NCBI RefSeq assembly: GCF_900094705.1
Contig: NZ_FMAR01000010.1
Coordinates: 62,001 to 126,000 of the forward strand
Direction of reading: 5' to 3'
DNA length: 64,000 nucleotides
Source of the DNA: Chitinophaga costaii
Lineage (GTDB): Bacteria; Bacteroidota; Bacteroidia; Chitinophagales; Chitinophagaceae
This document shows positions 36,171-45,311 of this stretch, piece after piece. The notes under the pieces are model-generated. The model saw only the letters and a list, made by a program, of their open reading frames with translations. It searched no databases and was not told the DNA's origin. Every line of letters begins with the position of its first letter. Within the stretch, counting starts at the first letter, position 1. The translations under genes were made by a program, and so were the position numbers.

Positions 36171-36566
36171 TAGAAAAATCCAATGCTTTATAACGACCAA
36201 GAGCAAGATGTTATAAAACCTAAATACCATTAAAATTTGTTTTGATCCCCGCACCCGCAATATTACCGGCATTGTTGAATTCAATTTATTAATAATAGGC
36301 AGGACACGTAATCTAACACGCTCAACAATTTCATTTTCCCCTGATACTATCCATCCTTAAGCACGAGTTCCCTACATCCATTTTTTCTTATTAGCGAACA
36401 GTTTGCTCACAGGCGAAACCTTCAGCATTTATAAAGTTCCCGCGCAAGTGTTTAAGCAACAAAAAAATCTGTTTACGCCGGCACGGATATTGGACAGACG
36501 AATGGCTTTATACACTTTCAATTGTAATGGGTTAAACCCTTTTTTAAAAATATAAATATATTAATT
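36171..36566. other. Intergenic stretch
   Basis: No gene is supported. A stop-free stretch (36360-36556) without a start reads TGETFSIYKVPAQVFKQQKN and may be a worn-out gene end. GGGTTAAACCC (36529-36539) followed by T6 is a palindrome just upstream of the SDR gene and might be an operator or a weak terminator. Confidence 0.3.
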
Positions 36567-37313
36567 ATGAAACGTCTTGAAGGGAAGGTAGCCATCATCA
36601 CTGGCGCCTCTAGGGGAATGGGTGAATCGCATGCCCGCGAATTCGTAGCAGAAGGAGCTAAGGTAATTTTAACAGATGTAAATGATAAAGCAGGCGAGGC
36701 GCTTGCAAAGGAGTTGGGCAGCAATGCTATATTTATAAAACATGATGTAACTAATGCCGAACAATGGGCTCAGATTGTAAAAAAGGGGGAAGAAAAGTTT
36801 GGTAATATTAATGTGCTCGTTAATAATGCGGGTATATTAGGTGCCATTGCCAAAACAGCAGACATTAGTGAACAGGATTACATGAAAGTAATTCAAATAA
36901 ATCAGTTCTCAGTTTTTTACGGTATGAAAGCAGTAATACCCTCCATGATTAAGGCGGGCATAGGCGCTATAGTGAATATTTCATCGCTGGCTGGCATCGT
37001 GGCGAACTACGGCTTCCCTAGTTTGGCATATGTAGGAAGTAAATTTGCGGTACGTGGCATGACTAAAGCTGCCGCTGTTGAATACGGTAGCAAAAACATC
37101 CGTGTAAATTCAGTACACCCTGGTTTCATAAAAACCCCCATGATGGTAGAGGCTACAGATGAAAACGGCGGCGATGCACTGGCACAAATTCCATTGGGAC
37201 GCCTGGCTGAACCGAAGGAAGTTACTAACCTGGTATTATTCCTCGCCAGCGATGAGTCGTCTTATATCACTGGAGCAGAACATCTGATAGATGCCGGCAT
37301 GAGTGCTCAATAA
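36567..37313 (+). CDS. Classical short-chain dehydrogenase/reductase (FabG-like)
   Basis: This is a 248-residue classical SDR. The cofactor motif TGASRGMG is at residues 13-20, NNAG at about 88-91, the catalytic Ser in ISSLAG at about 139-144, and the Tyr/Lys pair YVGSK at about 155-159. The C-terminal PGFIKTPM is typical. It probably oxidises or reduces a small alcohol/ketone with NAD(P); the substrate cannot be told. It is a single gene with its own terminator. Confidence 0.9.
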   Translation: MKRLEGKVAIITGASRGMGESHAREFVAEGAKVILTDVNDKAGEALAKELGSNAIFIKHDVTNAEQWAQIVKKGEEKFGNINVLVNNAGILGAIAKTADISEQDYMKVIQINQFSVFYGMKAVIPSMIKAGIGAIVNISSLAGIVANYGFPSLAYVGSKFAVRGMTKAAAVEYGSKNIRVNSVHPGFIKTPMMVEATDENGGDALAQIPLGRLAEPKEVTNLVLFLASDESSYITGAEHLIDAGMSAQ

Positions 37314-37338
37314 ATGGAATCATCTATATAAAACATGC

Positions 37339-37374
37339 AAAGCAGCTGTCCATAATTTGAACAGCTGCTTTATT
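37339..37374 (+). terminator. Terminator after the SDR gene
   Basis: AAAGCAGCTGT (37339-37349) pairs with ACAGCTGCTTT (37361-37371), 11 bp perfect, loop of 11, followed by ATTTT. It is 25 bp past the stop. Confidence 0.9.
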
Positions 37375-37981
37375 TTATCCAGTTGCTGAGTGGTGTTAAG
37401 TAGCTGAGAATAATTGCTACAGTTGCCTCCTCAAGTATTGACAACAAATTGTGTAAATGTTCCCCAACTACATGTAAGCCACTCAAGAAAATTCATAGCT
37501 CAGCTATCAATTATTAAATTGGCTTGATTAATCAGCAAGCCAAATGGACCATTATACCTAACCAAACTGTAGCGTTTCCTTAATTTTATTCTTATATTGA
37601 ATAAGATAATTTAGGTATTTGTGAATATTGATTGATGTAGCTCGAAGAGCGTTATAATGTGCGAAACATGATACTACTGAATAGTACATACCTCGCGCAT
37701 CCTCTTTCATCAAAAAGCGACACAGATTGCAATGCATACATGTACAACAGCAATTGGCAGTTTACTAATAATTGATCAGGCCGTTTGATACAGCATGCTC
37801 ATTAATGGCATACCATGAATCGCACCAGTTAAAAACAAAATAAAAAATGAAATGTCGATAAAACTATATTAGCCACTACGGGTTTTATGCCGGGTGCTTC
37901 ATTGCCGGTGGATATTCACAAGCATTCCACTAACCTATCCATAAAATATAGGAATATCTTTATAACTGATATTTTTACAGC
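37375..37981. other. Non-coding gap
   Basis: No gene is seen. One hairpin, TTGGCTTG (37519-37526) with CAAGCCAA (37536-37543), lies in the middle without a T-run. The region upstream of the AraC gene at 37982 probably holds its promoter, but no clear element was found. Confidence 0.4.
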
Positions 37982-38848
37982 ATGCGCAAAAAAATTCCCA
38001 TTAATAGTATCAATGATATGGCCATCTATGGATTGGTGGTGGATAAAGTTTCCGGAAACGCCCGTACAGCGGTTAAAAATGCCATCGTTCGGGGTATCCA
38101 CAGAGACAACTATTATGGTTTTTGGTTCATGAAAGAAGGGGCTGTTAAAATAATGGTAGATTTTAAAACGCATCAAATAAAGGCCCCGGCTATGTTCTGC
38201 GTTATGCCCGGACAAGTTCATGAGGGCATTAGCATAAAAAATGTAGCGGGATGGTTTGTTGCAGCCAATGTAAATATGATTCCTGATCATGTTCGCGCGG
38301 TGTTTGAAGAATCGTTGGTACCGGTTAGCCCCGTTTCCCTGAACGAAAAACAAGCTACTTGGCTAAGCCATTGCGCAGCACTTTTACAGGAAACGTATGC
38401 GAACGAGCTGGCCAGTGGAAAAGATAAAACAGACCTGTTACGGCCCTTGCTGAATGCTTACACGACCATGGTTAGTAGTATCTTTACGCAGCACATACAA
38501 CCAGAAAAAGTGGAAGAAAGCCGCGCGTTTCAACTCACCAGGCAATTCAGGATCCTGGTACGGCAGCAATTTAAAACCGTAAAAAGTCCATCAGCGTATG
38601 CCCGCCAACTTAATATTTCTGCAGGTTACCTCACAGAAATTGTAAAAAACGTATCCGGGTACTCCGTAAGTTACTGGATTCAGCAGGAAATAATGACGGA
38701 GGCGAAACGTTTGCTTTTTTATACCGAACTGACTATCAAAGAAATTGCGCATGAATTAGGGTATAGCGATCATGCTTATTTTTCGCGCTTATTTACCACC
38801 CTTGCAGAAAGCTCCGCGTCCATTTTCAGGCAAAAAAGCCGTAAATAA
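37982..38848 (+). CDS. AraC family transcriptional regulator
   Basis: The 288-residue protein has an N-terminal cupin-like sensor (about residues 20-140) and a C-terminal helix-turn-helix pair (NISAGYLTEIVKNVSGYSV and TIKEIAHELGYSDHAYFSRL, about residues 215-275). It belongs to a different AraC subgroup from the paralogues at 35250, 43357 and 59766. It is followed by an NTF2-like gene and a broken siderophore-interacting gene, which it may regulate. Confidence 0.88.
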   Translation: MRKKIPINSINDMAIYGLVVDKVSGNARTAVKNAIVRGIHRDNYYGFWFMKEGAVKIMVDFKTHQIKAPAMFCVMPGQVHEGISIKNVAGWFVAANVNMIPDHVRAVFEESLVPVSPVSLNEKQATWLSHCAALLQETYANELASGKDKTDLLRPLLNAYTTMVSSIFTQHIQPEKVEESRAFQLTRQFRILVRQQFKTVKSPSAYARQLNISAGYLTEIVKNVSGYSVSYWIQQEIMTEAKRLLFYTELTIKEIAHELGYSDHAYFSRLFTTLAESSASIFRQKSRK

Positions 38849-38955
38849 CGCCACCTCAGACTATGAAATAATGAACACCTTGAATTATCCAACTATTACC
38901 TTGAAACCCCTAACGGCCATTGTATTTTTTGTTGCTTCCTTTGCATAAAACAAAA

Positions 38956-39354
38956 ATGTACATGGATTACAAAAAAACAATAAGAGAAGGGTTTGCCCTA
39001 TTCTCTCAAAAAAATGGCTTTAAGCAAGAAGACGTTGCTCGTTTTTTTCACCCCGCTTATCAGCAATATGTAGATGGACATCATTTAGACTATAAAGGAT
39101 TTATCGCACACATGATCGCACAACGCAAGGTGGTACAGGAAATGGAAATTTTCTTCAAAACGATTGTTCAGGAAGGAAATATTGTTTTTACAAATCACGA
39201 AGTATTCATCAAAAAAATAGATGGTCAACCTATTAAGATACAAGTCATCGCGGAGTTTTTGTTTGAAGAGGATAAAGTCATCAAATGTGAGGAACTCACC
39301 TACCTAATGGAAGGTAGCAATGAAGACAGAGACATTGGCTCAAGAATACATTAA
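38956..39354 (+). CDS. NTF2/SnoaL-like protein
   Basis: The 132-residue protein (start at 38956; 38962 is an equal alternative, MDYKKTIREGF) has the size and alternating helix-then-sheet look of a SnoaL/NTF2-like fold, with FFHPAYQQYVDG near residue 30 and a beta-rich second half. Such proteins bind or turn over small molecules. No catalytic residues can be named. It precedes the siderophore-interacting gene by 21 bp and is probably co-transcribed with it. Confidence 0.7.
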   Translation: MYMDYKKTIREGFALFSQKNGFKQEDVARFFHPAYQQYVDGHHLDYKGFIAHMIAQRKVVQEMEIFFKTIVQEGNIVFTNHEVFIKKIDGQPIKIQVIAEFLFEEDKVIKCEELTYLMEGSNEDRDIGSRIH

Positions 39355-39375
39355 CCATTAAAAAACATTTAAGGT

Positions 39376-40088
39376 ATGCCCAGTATGCCAAAGTGGATGA
39401 ACAATGCAGTGGAAAACCTGCTTTCCGCTAAATTCAGAGCAGTAACGGTTATCAAAACCGAATATATTACCCAAAATGTCAAAAATGTCCGGTTTGCAGC
39501 CGACCTGCACGGAGTGGAATGTTTGTCTGGTTATGCGGTGGCCTTTCGTATTAATGAGGAGGATTATCGTAAATATACCCCCTACAACGTAACTTTGAAG
39601 AAGGATGTTTCGATATTCTTTTCCATTTGCATGGCGATTCGCCCGGAAGTAATTTTGCAAAGGCACTTTCCGTTAATCAATCTTATAAAATGCTTATGCC
39701 AAGGGGGAAAGAAATTTATAAGCGGAATTTTGCCTGCCACATGGTTATAGGCGACGAAACTTCTTTGGGCACAGCGCTATCCATCAAAGCGGAAACAGAA
39801 AAACATGATAGGAACTTTGCCAGCATTTTTGAATTGGATGATCACGAAGTATTACGGGAATTAAAACTTTATGGTAGCCATACTACAAAAAACACAGCGC
39901 ACAAACTTACAGAGCAGTTAGATACACTTATCAAAGAAGGCACCATCGATCCAACAGCCACGGCATTTTACATAACCGGAAATGGAGCGACTTTGCAGGC
40001 CGTCCGCCAACGCTTAAAACAATCTGGTGTGGCCAATAATCAAATTGTTGCGCAAACGTATTGGATTGCCGGCAAAAAAGGATTGTAA
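39376..40088 (+). pseudogene. Siderophore-interacting protein (FAD-binding), frameshifted
   Basis: SIP-family proteins are FAD/NADPH flavoproteins that reduce ferric siderophores. The N-terminal part (39376 to about 39590) has the FAD-binding look RKYTPYNV; the second part, in another frame, begins CFDILFHLHGDSPGSNFAKA and includes the NADPH-domain GDETSLGTALS and the typical ending YWIAGKKGL. A single-base loss near 39580-39600 separates them; joined, the length of about 237 residues is normal. It is either a fresh pseudogene or an assembly error. The stop is 17 bp from the convergent AraC gene. Confidence 0.8.
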
Positions 40089-40105
40089 GAAGGCAACAGT
40101 CGGGT

Positions 40106-40912
40106 TTACCTATGCTTATGGATAACCTTCGCTTGTAACCCGGCAAGCGCAGTGGAGGTAAGCCCGAATTGCTTTTTGAAAGCATATGAAAAATGGGACA
40201 GGTCTTCGAAGCCAAGGTCCAGGTAAATTTCAGAAGACTTTTTATTTTGCTGGTTAATAAGAAAATAGGCTTCTTCTAACCTTTTTTTTATCAGCCAATG
40301 GCTGGGCGTATCATTAAATGTTTCTTTAAAATCACGTTTGAAGGCAGAGATACTCCTCCCTGTTAAATAAGCAAACTGATCTACCTTCACATTAAATTTA
40401 TAATTGCGGTTCATAAATTCTTCCAAATCTATTTTACCGGGCTTTCTGAATTCAAAAAAAACGCCGGCCAGTTCGGGTTGGTTTTTAAGCAATATGATTA
40501 ATAGCTCTTCATATTTTAAATCCTCAAACGCTTCTTCCAGTTGCATTACACCTTTGTAGTAGGGTTTTATAGATTCAATGAAAGATGTAATTAATGCCGA
40601 CTCCCGAACGTTTATAAATGCATCAGTGGAGGTAAAGCTGGTTTGCCGGGAGGCGTATTTTTCCTGAAAATGTTTCAAGAAAGGTTCATCAAAACAAAAC
40701 AGGATCGGTTCAAAACCGGTCTTACTATCTAACACTTCATATTTTGCCAGGTTATTTTTCCGGGCAATGCAGGCATCACCTGCTTGGAAAGTATAACTTT
40801 TGTTCCCGTCAAAAACACGAATGCTTCCTTTAACCAGGTATATAAAAAGATTATCCGGTATAAACTGCTCCCGGAGAATATTTGTGCTGGTATCGCCTCC
40901 TAAAATGTTCAT
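40106..40912 (-). CDS. AraC family transcriptional regulator
   Basis: The 268-residue regulator has a cupin-like N-terminal domain (GNKSYTFQAGDACIARKNN, about residues 36-54) and a C-terminal AraC helix-turn-helix (YLTGRSISAFKRDFKETFND and YLDLGFEDLSHFSYAFKKQF, about residues 180-250). It lies 1 bp after the DoxX-like gene and is the last gene of a minus-strand operon with that gene and the epimerase. It may autoregulate the operon. Confidence 0.88.
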   Translation of the reverse strand: MNILGGDTSTNILREQFIPDNLFIYLVKGSIRVFDGNKSYTFQAGDACIARKNNLAKYEVLDSKTGFEPILFCFDEPFLKHFQEKYASRQTSFTSTDAFINVRESALITSFIESIKPYYKGVMQLEEAFEDLKYEELLIILLKNQPELAGVFFEFRKPGKIDLEEFMNRNYKFNVKVDQFAYLTGRSISAFKRDFKETFNDTPSHWLIKKRLEEAYFLINQQNKKSSEIYLDLGFEDLSHFSYAFKKQFGLTSTALAGLQAKVIHKHR

Positions 40913-40913
40913 T

Positions 40914-41267
40914 TTAATTACTGGCTTTAAACGGATGTCCTAGATAAATTAATGCTAAAGGCATCAAAAGAAAAGGTATTTCAATCAATGCAAACTTATA
41001 ATTTCCTGCTTTCAGGGCCAATGACATGAGCAACAACAGCAGCATGGCCCTAAAAAGGTTCCCCATAAAAAATGTTTGGGGGAAGAGTATTAAAAGGGCC
41101 GAAAGTACCGACCAAACGCCAATTGCTATCCGGATGGCATCCGTAATGCCAAGAGAAGTCATCATCTGCAATAACTGCCCCGTGGGCTTGGCAAAAGACC
41201 TTGATCCATGGCTCACCCCAAAATATACAGTGACCAAAATTAATAAGATCGTGATTATTTTTACCAT
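40914..41267 (-). CDS. DoxX-like membrane protein
   Basis: The 117-residue protein has four membrane helices (about residues 2-18, 42-62, 67-84 and 92-110). The layout and the pattern GVWSVLSALLILFPQTFFMG fit the small DoxX-like family, whose function is not settled but is often linked to thiol or respiratory stress. It lies between the epimerase and AraC genes on the same strand. Confidence 0.7.
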   Translation of the reverse strand: MVKIITILLILVTVYFGVSHGSRSFAKPTGQLLQMMTSLGITDAIRIAIGVWSVLSALLILFPQTFFMGNLFRAMLLLLLMSLALKAGNYKFALIEIPFLLMPLALIYLGHPFKASN

Positions 41268-41287
41268 ATACTATTACTGTAGGTTAG

Positions 41288-42325
41288 TCAAATTACATTA
41301 AACTTTTTCATGCTATCCACTGAATCCAGGATAATTATTTCGTTAGTAGGAACGATGGGCGTCCATCCCAATATTTTCCGGGCTTTTTCATTGCTTACAT
41401 GGCGATTCATCCTGAGAAACACCGCCCCTTCCTTAGCCCTTTTAATAAAAAGGGAAAGAAACTTAACAACAAAGGGAGGAATGGTTTTGGTAGAAACCTT
41501 TGCCGCTATTTCAGGCCTTTTTTTACGAAGATACCGGGCAATCTCCGGCAATGAAATCTGCCCATCGGCAGTAGCAATAAACCGCTGACCTTTTGCCTTG
41601 GGATTTACCATCGCGCGCAGGTGCAGATCGGCCACATCTCTTACATCTACCAGGTTGAGCGGAATGGGTGGTACCCGTTTCATAGTCCCATCCAGCAAGT
41701 GTTTTAAGAGATTTAAACTGCCGGAGATGTGGGCATCCAGCGAGGGGCCAAAAATAGCCACGGCATTAACAGTGGCAAATTCCAAATCACCGCCTTCCCG
41801 TTTTATAAAATTCCATGCAGCACGCTCTGCCAATGTCTTCGATTTTTCATAAATCGATAGTCCTTTTAAGTTAGTATCAGTCCAGTCTTCTTCTGTAGTG
41901 GCCCTGCTTTTGTCGGTTTGGCTAAATCCAACTGCACCAAAATTAGAAGTCATCACGACGCGTTGCACACCCGCTTGTTTGGCAAATTTCAATATCCGCA
42001 ATATACCTTCTACAGCGGGCCTGATGGCTTCCTGTTCGTTCTCCGGATGTTCAAAAAAAAGTGGAGAAGCCACGCTCAGTACATATTTACAATCTTTCAT
42101 AGCTTCCTCCCAATGATCATCTTTAGTGAGTTCTGTTTCTACAAAAGAAAGAGGCTCCACCGAATGAACGCCATTGGCCGTTAAGGCACTGATAATTTTA
42201 TCCTTGCTTTTTAAACTGCGTACGGTAGTTCTTACATAATAACCTTTTTGTAATAACTGCAGAAGAATGCGCATGGCAACGAAACCAGTTCCACCCGTTA
42301 CTAATACTATTTCTTTGTTTTCCAT
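41288..42325 (-). CDS. NAD(P)-dependent epimerase/dihydroflavonol-reductase-like SDR
   Basis: This 345-residue extended SDR has the motif VTGGTGFVAMRIL at about residues 8-20. It continues with the DHWEEAMKDCKYVLSVASP segment at about 74-92 and a Tyr-x3-Lys in SIYEKSK, as in the dihydroflavonol/cinnamoyl reductase group. The start at 42325 (MENKEIVLVTGG) is preferred over the longer frame at 42346. It leads the operon with the DoxX-like and AraC genes. Substrate unknown. Confidence 0.88.
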   Translation of the reverse strand: MENKEIVLVTGGTGFVAMRILLQLLQKGYYVRTTVRSLKSKDKIISALTANGVHSVEPLSFVETELTKDDHWEEAMKDCKYVLSVASPLFFEHPENEQEAIRPAVEGILRILKFAKQAGVQRVVMTSNFGAVGFSQTDKSRATTEEDWTDTNLKGLSIYEKSKTLAERAAWNFIKREGGDLEFATVNAVAIFGPSLDAHISGSLNLLKHLLDGTMKRVPPIPLNLVDVRDVADLHLRAMVNPKAKGQRFIATADGQISLPEIARYLRKKRPEIAAKVSTKTIPPFVVKFLSLFIKRAKEGAVFLRMNRHVSNEKARKILGWTPIVPTNEIIILDSVDSMKKFNVI

Positions 42326-42452
42326 CTTTACAATTTTATACAACAAAGTTCCATATTAAAGCAACACCCGGCTTTGTTCAAGAGTCCAATTATATTTTGT
42401 TGAAAAGTCCACCCAGCGAACCATTATTAACAACCTGTACGCATATTTTTTC

Positions 42453-42460
42453 TATGTTTG
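42453..42460 (+). promoter_or_regulatory. Bacteroidetes -7 element (TATGTTTG) upstream of map
   Basis: An exact TAnnTTTG match lies 66 bp upstream of the ATG at 42526. It supports that start rather than 42397, because the longer start would lie upstream of it. No convincing -33 TTTG was seen. Confidence 0.4.
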
Positions 42461-42525
42461 TATACCTTAATCAACTTATTATTGCACGGGTGCAATGCGC
42501 ATATGTACCTTCAAAAAATAGCCAT

Positions 42526-43290
42526 ATGTCTATTACCAAAGAAGATGAATTAATTGGCATGCAGCAGGCAAGCCAGGCAGTAGCCCTCACTTTGCGGCAA
42601 ATGATAAATTTTGCCCAACCGGGAATGACTACAAAAACATTGGATGAATATGGGGCCAGCATACTAGCTGATTTTGGGGCAAAGTCTGCGCCATTTTTAA
42701 CGTATGGATTCCCGGGATGGACTTGCATTAGTGTAGGCAATGAGTTTTGCCACGGCATTCCATCCCATAAACGCCTGTTAAAAGAAGGAGACTTAGTGAA
42801 TATAGATGTTTCTGCCGAGTTGAATGGTTTTTGGGCAGACAATGGCGCTTCCTTTGTTTTGGGGGAAGATATTCACCAACATCAGAAATTGGTGGATGCA
42901 TCCAAAGAAATTCTAAGAAAAGCGATCAACCATATAAAGGGTGGCGTAAAAATATCCGCTATCGGCCATTTAATAGAAACGGAGGCAAAGAAGAGCGGCT
43001 ATAAGGTTATCAAAAACTTAGGCGGCCATGGAATAGGCAGGAGCTTGCATGAACAGCCGGAAGAATTACTCAATTATAAAAGTAAGGGCGACCAGCGAAG
43101 ATTTAAAAAACATTCCGTGGTAGCCATTGAAACTTTTATCGCTACAGATTCGTCCTTTGCAACGGAATTGAATGACGGATGGACCATGGTGGGTAACCGG
43201 GGTGGTTATATGGCTCAACACGAGCATACCATTGTTGTAACAGATGGGATGCCTATAATTTTGACCGCGATGAATGAAATTTGGGGTTAA
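42526..43290 (+). CDS. map: Type I methionine aminopeptidase
   Basis: Methionine aminopeptidase removes the initiator Met from nascent proteins. The 254-residue protein has the metal ligands in order: Asp in NIDVSAE, Asp in WADNGAS, His in GGHGIG, Glu in AIETF, and Glu in QHEHTIVV. The fold and length are those of type I enzymes. Start at 42526 (MSITKEDEL) fits homologues; the longer frame adds 43 residues of poor quality. It stands alone between the divergent epimerase gene and a convergent AraC gene, away from the ribosomal-protein cluster where the housekeeping copy normally lies, so it may be a second copy. Confidence 0.9.
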   Translation: MSITKEDELIGMQQASQAVALTLRQMINFAQPGMTTKTLDEYGASILADFGAKSAPFLTYGFPGWTCISVGNEFCHGIPSHKRLLKEGDLVNIDVSAELNGFWADNGASFVLGEDIHQHQKLVDASKEILRKAINHIKGGVKISAIGHLIETEAKKSGYKVIKNLGGHGIGRSLHEQPEELLNYKSKGDQRRFKKHSVVAIETFIATDSSFATELNDGWTMVGNRGGYMAQHEHTIVVTDGMPIILTAMNEIWG

Positions 43291-43356
43291 CCAAAAGACT
43301 GGATTAGCACTCCTCCAACAAGATAAAATGCCAAAGCAGGGGGTTAAATAAAGAAA

Positions 43357-44274
43357 TTAATTAAAAGATTTCCGGAAAACATTCGGCGAAATATGGGTGT
43401 ACCGTTTAAATAATTTATTAAACGACTGTGGGTGTTCAAATCCTATTTGATAGGCCACTTCAGCAATCGTGAGCCGGGTGGTGGTTAAAATTTCCTTCGC
43501 CTTTTCAATGAGCCGGTCATGAATATGCTGTTGCGCACTTTTCCCTGTCAGGGATTTAAGCATGTCGTTAAGGTATCTTGATGAAACGTTCAGGTGAGTA
43601 GCTACTTCCAGCACAGTAGGTATACCATTTAACTGGTCTGCAAAACGGCCCGCCAGGTAGCTATCCATCTGGCTGATCAGGTCATGATGCACGGCTTTGC
43701 GGGTCAGAAACTGGCGGTTGTAAAAACGGTTGCTGTAATTCAGCAGCAATTCAATCTGAGCAACCAGCACGTCCTGGCTAAAAGCATCTATGTTGTTATC
43801 CAACTCCGCCCCAATGCTATCGAACAAGCCGGCAATCACTTTTTTTTCTTTGTCTGAAAGAAACAGGGCTTCCTGCACGGCATATCCGAAGAAGCCATAC
43901 AGGTGAATGTTTTTCCCCAACGGATAATTCCGGATCAGGTCTGCATGAAAATACAAAGTATAGCCCTGGTAACAGGTTTCATCGCCAGACATGGTTACCA
44001 GTTGATTGGGCGCCAAAAAAGCTAATCCGCCCGCCTCAAAATCGTAATATCCTTGCCCATATTTTATCTGCCCGCTAAAATCTTGTTTAAAAGAAATTTT
44101 GTAAAAATCGACGAGGAAACTACGCCCGGCGTTTTCACGGGTCAGTTTTGCAACATCATATTGCACCAATGCTACAAGTGGGTGCTGAGGGGCAATAAGT
44201 CCCAAATCCCGCGTTAAGGCAGAAATATTTTTATAAACGATGGGCGGTGTTACAACTTTCATACTTCCATACAT
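43357..44274 (-). CDS. AraC family transcriptional regulator (paralogue B)
   Basis: The 305-residue regulator is built like those at 35250 and 59766: a ligand domain, then a helix-turn-helix pair (LNVSSRYLNDMLKSLTGKS and TIAEVAYQIGFEHPQSFNKL). It is clearly of the same family but more diverged. It begins 5 bp after the stop of the SDR gene upstream on the minus strand, so the two form an operon. It probably controls that SDR. Confidence 0.9.
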   Translation of the reverse strand: MYGSMKVVTPPIVYKNISALTRDLGLIAPQHPLVALVQYDVAKLTRENAGRSFLVDFYKISFKQDFSGQIKYGQGYYDFEAGGLAFLAPNQLVTMSGDETCYQGYTLYFHADLIRNYPLGKNIHLYGFFGYAVQEALFLSDKEKKVIAGLFDSIGAELDNNIDAFSQDVLVAQIELLLNYSNRFYNRQFLTRKAVHHDLISQMDSYLAGRFADQLNGIPTVLEVATHLNVSSRYLNDMLKSLTGKSAQQHIHDRLIEKAKEILTTTRLTIAEVAYQIGFEHPQSFNKLFKRYTHISPNVFRKSFN

Positions 44275-44279
44275 TTAAA

Positions 44280-45032
44280 CTAGTCCTGAATACTGGGGCG
44301 AATAACGACATCGCCTATCTCCACGCTGTCGGGCTGACCAATAACGTAGGCTACCGCATCGGCAATGGCACTTGGCGTAATTGCAATTTTATCCGCTTTT
44401 TCTTTCATGGCAGTTTTTGCCGTTTCATCTTTCATACGGGCCAGGATATTCCCCGTTAGTTCCGTGTTTACAAAACCGGGTGAGATACCGGTTACGCGGT
44501 ATTGCCCGCCGGATTCTTGTCGCAATGCCTCGGCAATGGTACGGATGGCATTCTTAGTACCTGCATACACGCCTTGCAACGGCACTATTTTAATACCGGA
44601 AGTAGATATGATATTAATGATATGACCCGACCCTTGCTTTTTGAAAATGGGTAAGGCCGCCGCAATTCCGTACAAGGTTCCCTTGAGATTTACATCAATC
44701 ATTTCTTCCCAGTCGGCTACCTGCACTTCGTCTATGCGCGAAAGATGACTGATGCCCGCATTATTAACAATCACATCTAAATGCCCATATGTTTCACAAG
44801 CCAGGTCTACTAAATTCATCACCTCCTGCCGCTTTTTAATATCCGTAACCAGCCAGGTTACCTCGCCCCCTGCGGCGCCAATCCGTTTTGCCAGGTCTTC
44901 CAGGCGGTCTGCACGGCGGGCGCCCAATACCACTTTACACCCCATTGCGGCCAGCGTAACAGCGGTGGCTTCCCCAATGCCGCTGCTGGCACCGGTTATA
45001 ACTACTACTTTTCCTTTTATATTGTTTCCCAT
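44280..45032 (-). CDS. Classical short-chain dehydrogenase/reductase
   Basis: This 250-residue SDR has TGASSGIG at about residues 13-20, NNAG, and the catalytic region ISTSGIKIVPLQGVYAGTK with Ser and the Tyr-x3-Lys. The C-terminal PGFVNTEL is typical. The start at 45032 (MGNNIKGKVVVITG) is preferred; an ATG at 45059 would add 9 residues. It is co-transcribed with the downstream AraC gene. Confidence 0.9.
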   Translation of the reverse strand: MGNNIKGKVVVITGASSGIGEATAVTLAAMGCKVVLGARRADRLEDLAKRIGAAGGEVTWLVTDIKKRQEVMNLVDLACETYGHLDVIVNNAGISHLSRIDEVQVADWEEMIDVNLKGTLYGIAAALPIFKKQGSGHIINIISTSGIKIVPLQGVYAGTKNAIRTIAEALRQESGGQYRVTGISPGFVNTELTGNILARMKDETAKTAMKEKADKIAITPSAIADAVAYVIGQPDSVEIGDVVIRPSIQD

Positions 45033-45091
45033 TTGACAAAGGTCCGTAAAGGCGGCCATGAAAAATTAGCCTGATTTGTTAAATGTGTAGC

Positions 45092-45247
45092 CTACATCGC
45101 TGTCGCCCTGTTATCTCTTTTTAGGCTGGCAGCAACGGAAAATAAAACGGTCAGGAAATAGAAGGGAAATATTAAAACAGGGTAAGCCCCATGATGAAGG
45201 CAGGCAACAACAACGGCTCCTGCCACCATATAAAAACAGGCGCTCAC
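45092..45247 (-). CDS. Small two-helix membrane protein or remnant
   Basis: A 51-codon frame from GTG (45245-45247) to TAG (45092-45094) encodes two hydrophobic segments (YMVAGAVVVACLHH and YPVLIFPFYFLTVLFSVAA). No ribosome binding site is obvious, and it may be the end of a lost membrane-protein gene. It lies between the SDR and the sigma factor. Confidence 0.35.
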   Translation of the reverse strand: MSACFYMVAGAVVVACLHHGAYPVLIFPFYFLTVLFSVAASLKRDNRATAM

Positions 45248-45311
45248 GGATATAGTTTTTAAAATCTCTTACCCAATTTGCCCATTTTTTTCCTAGTTTG
45301 CAACCAAGTAC

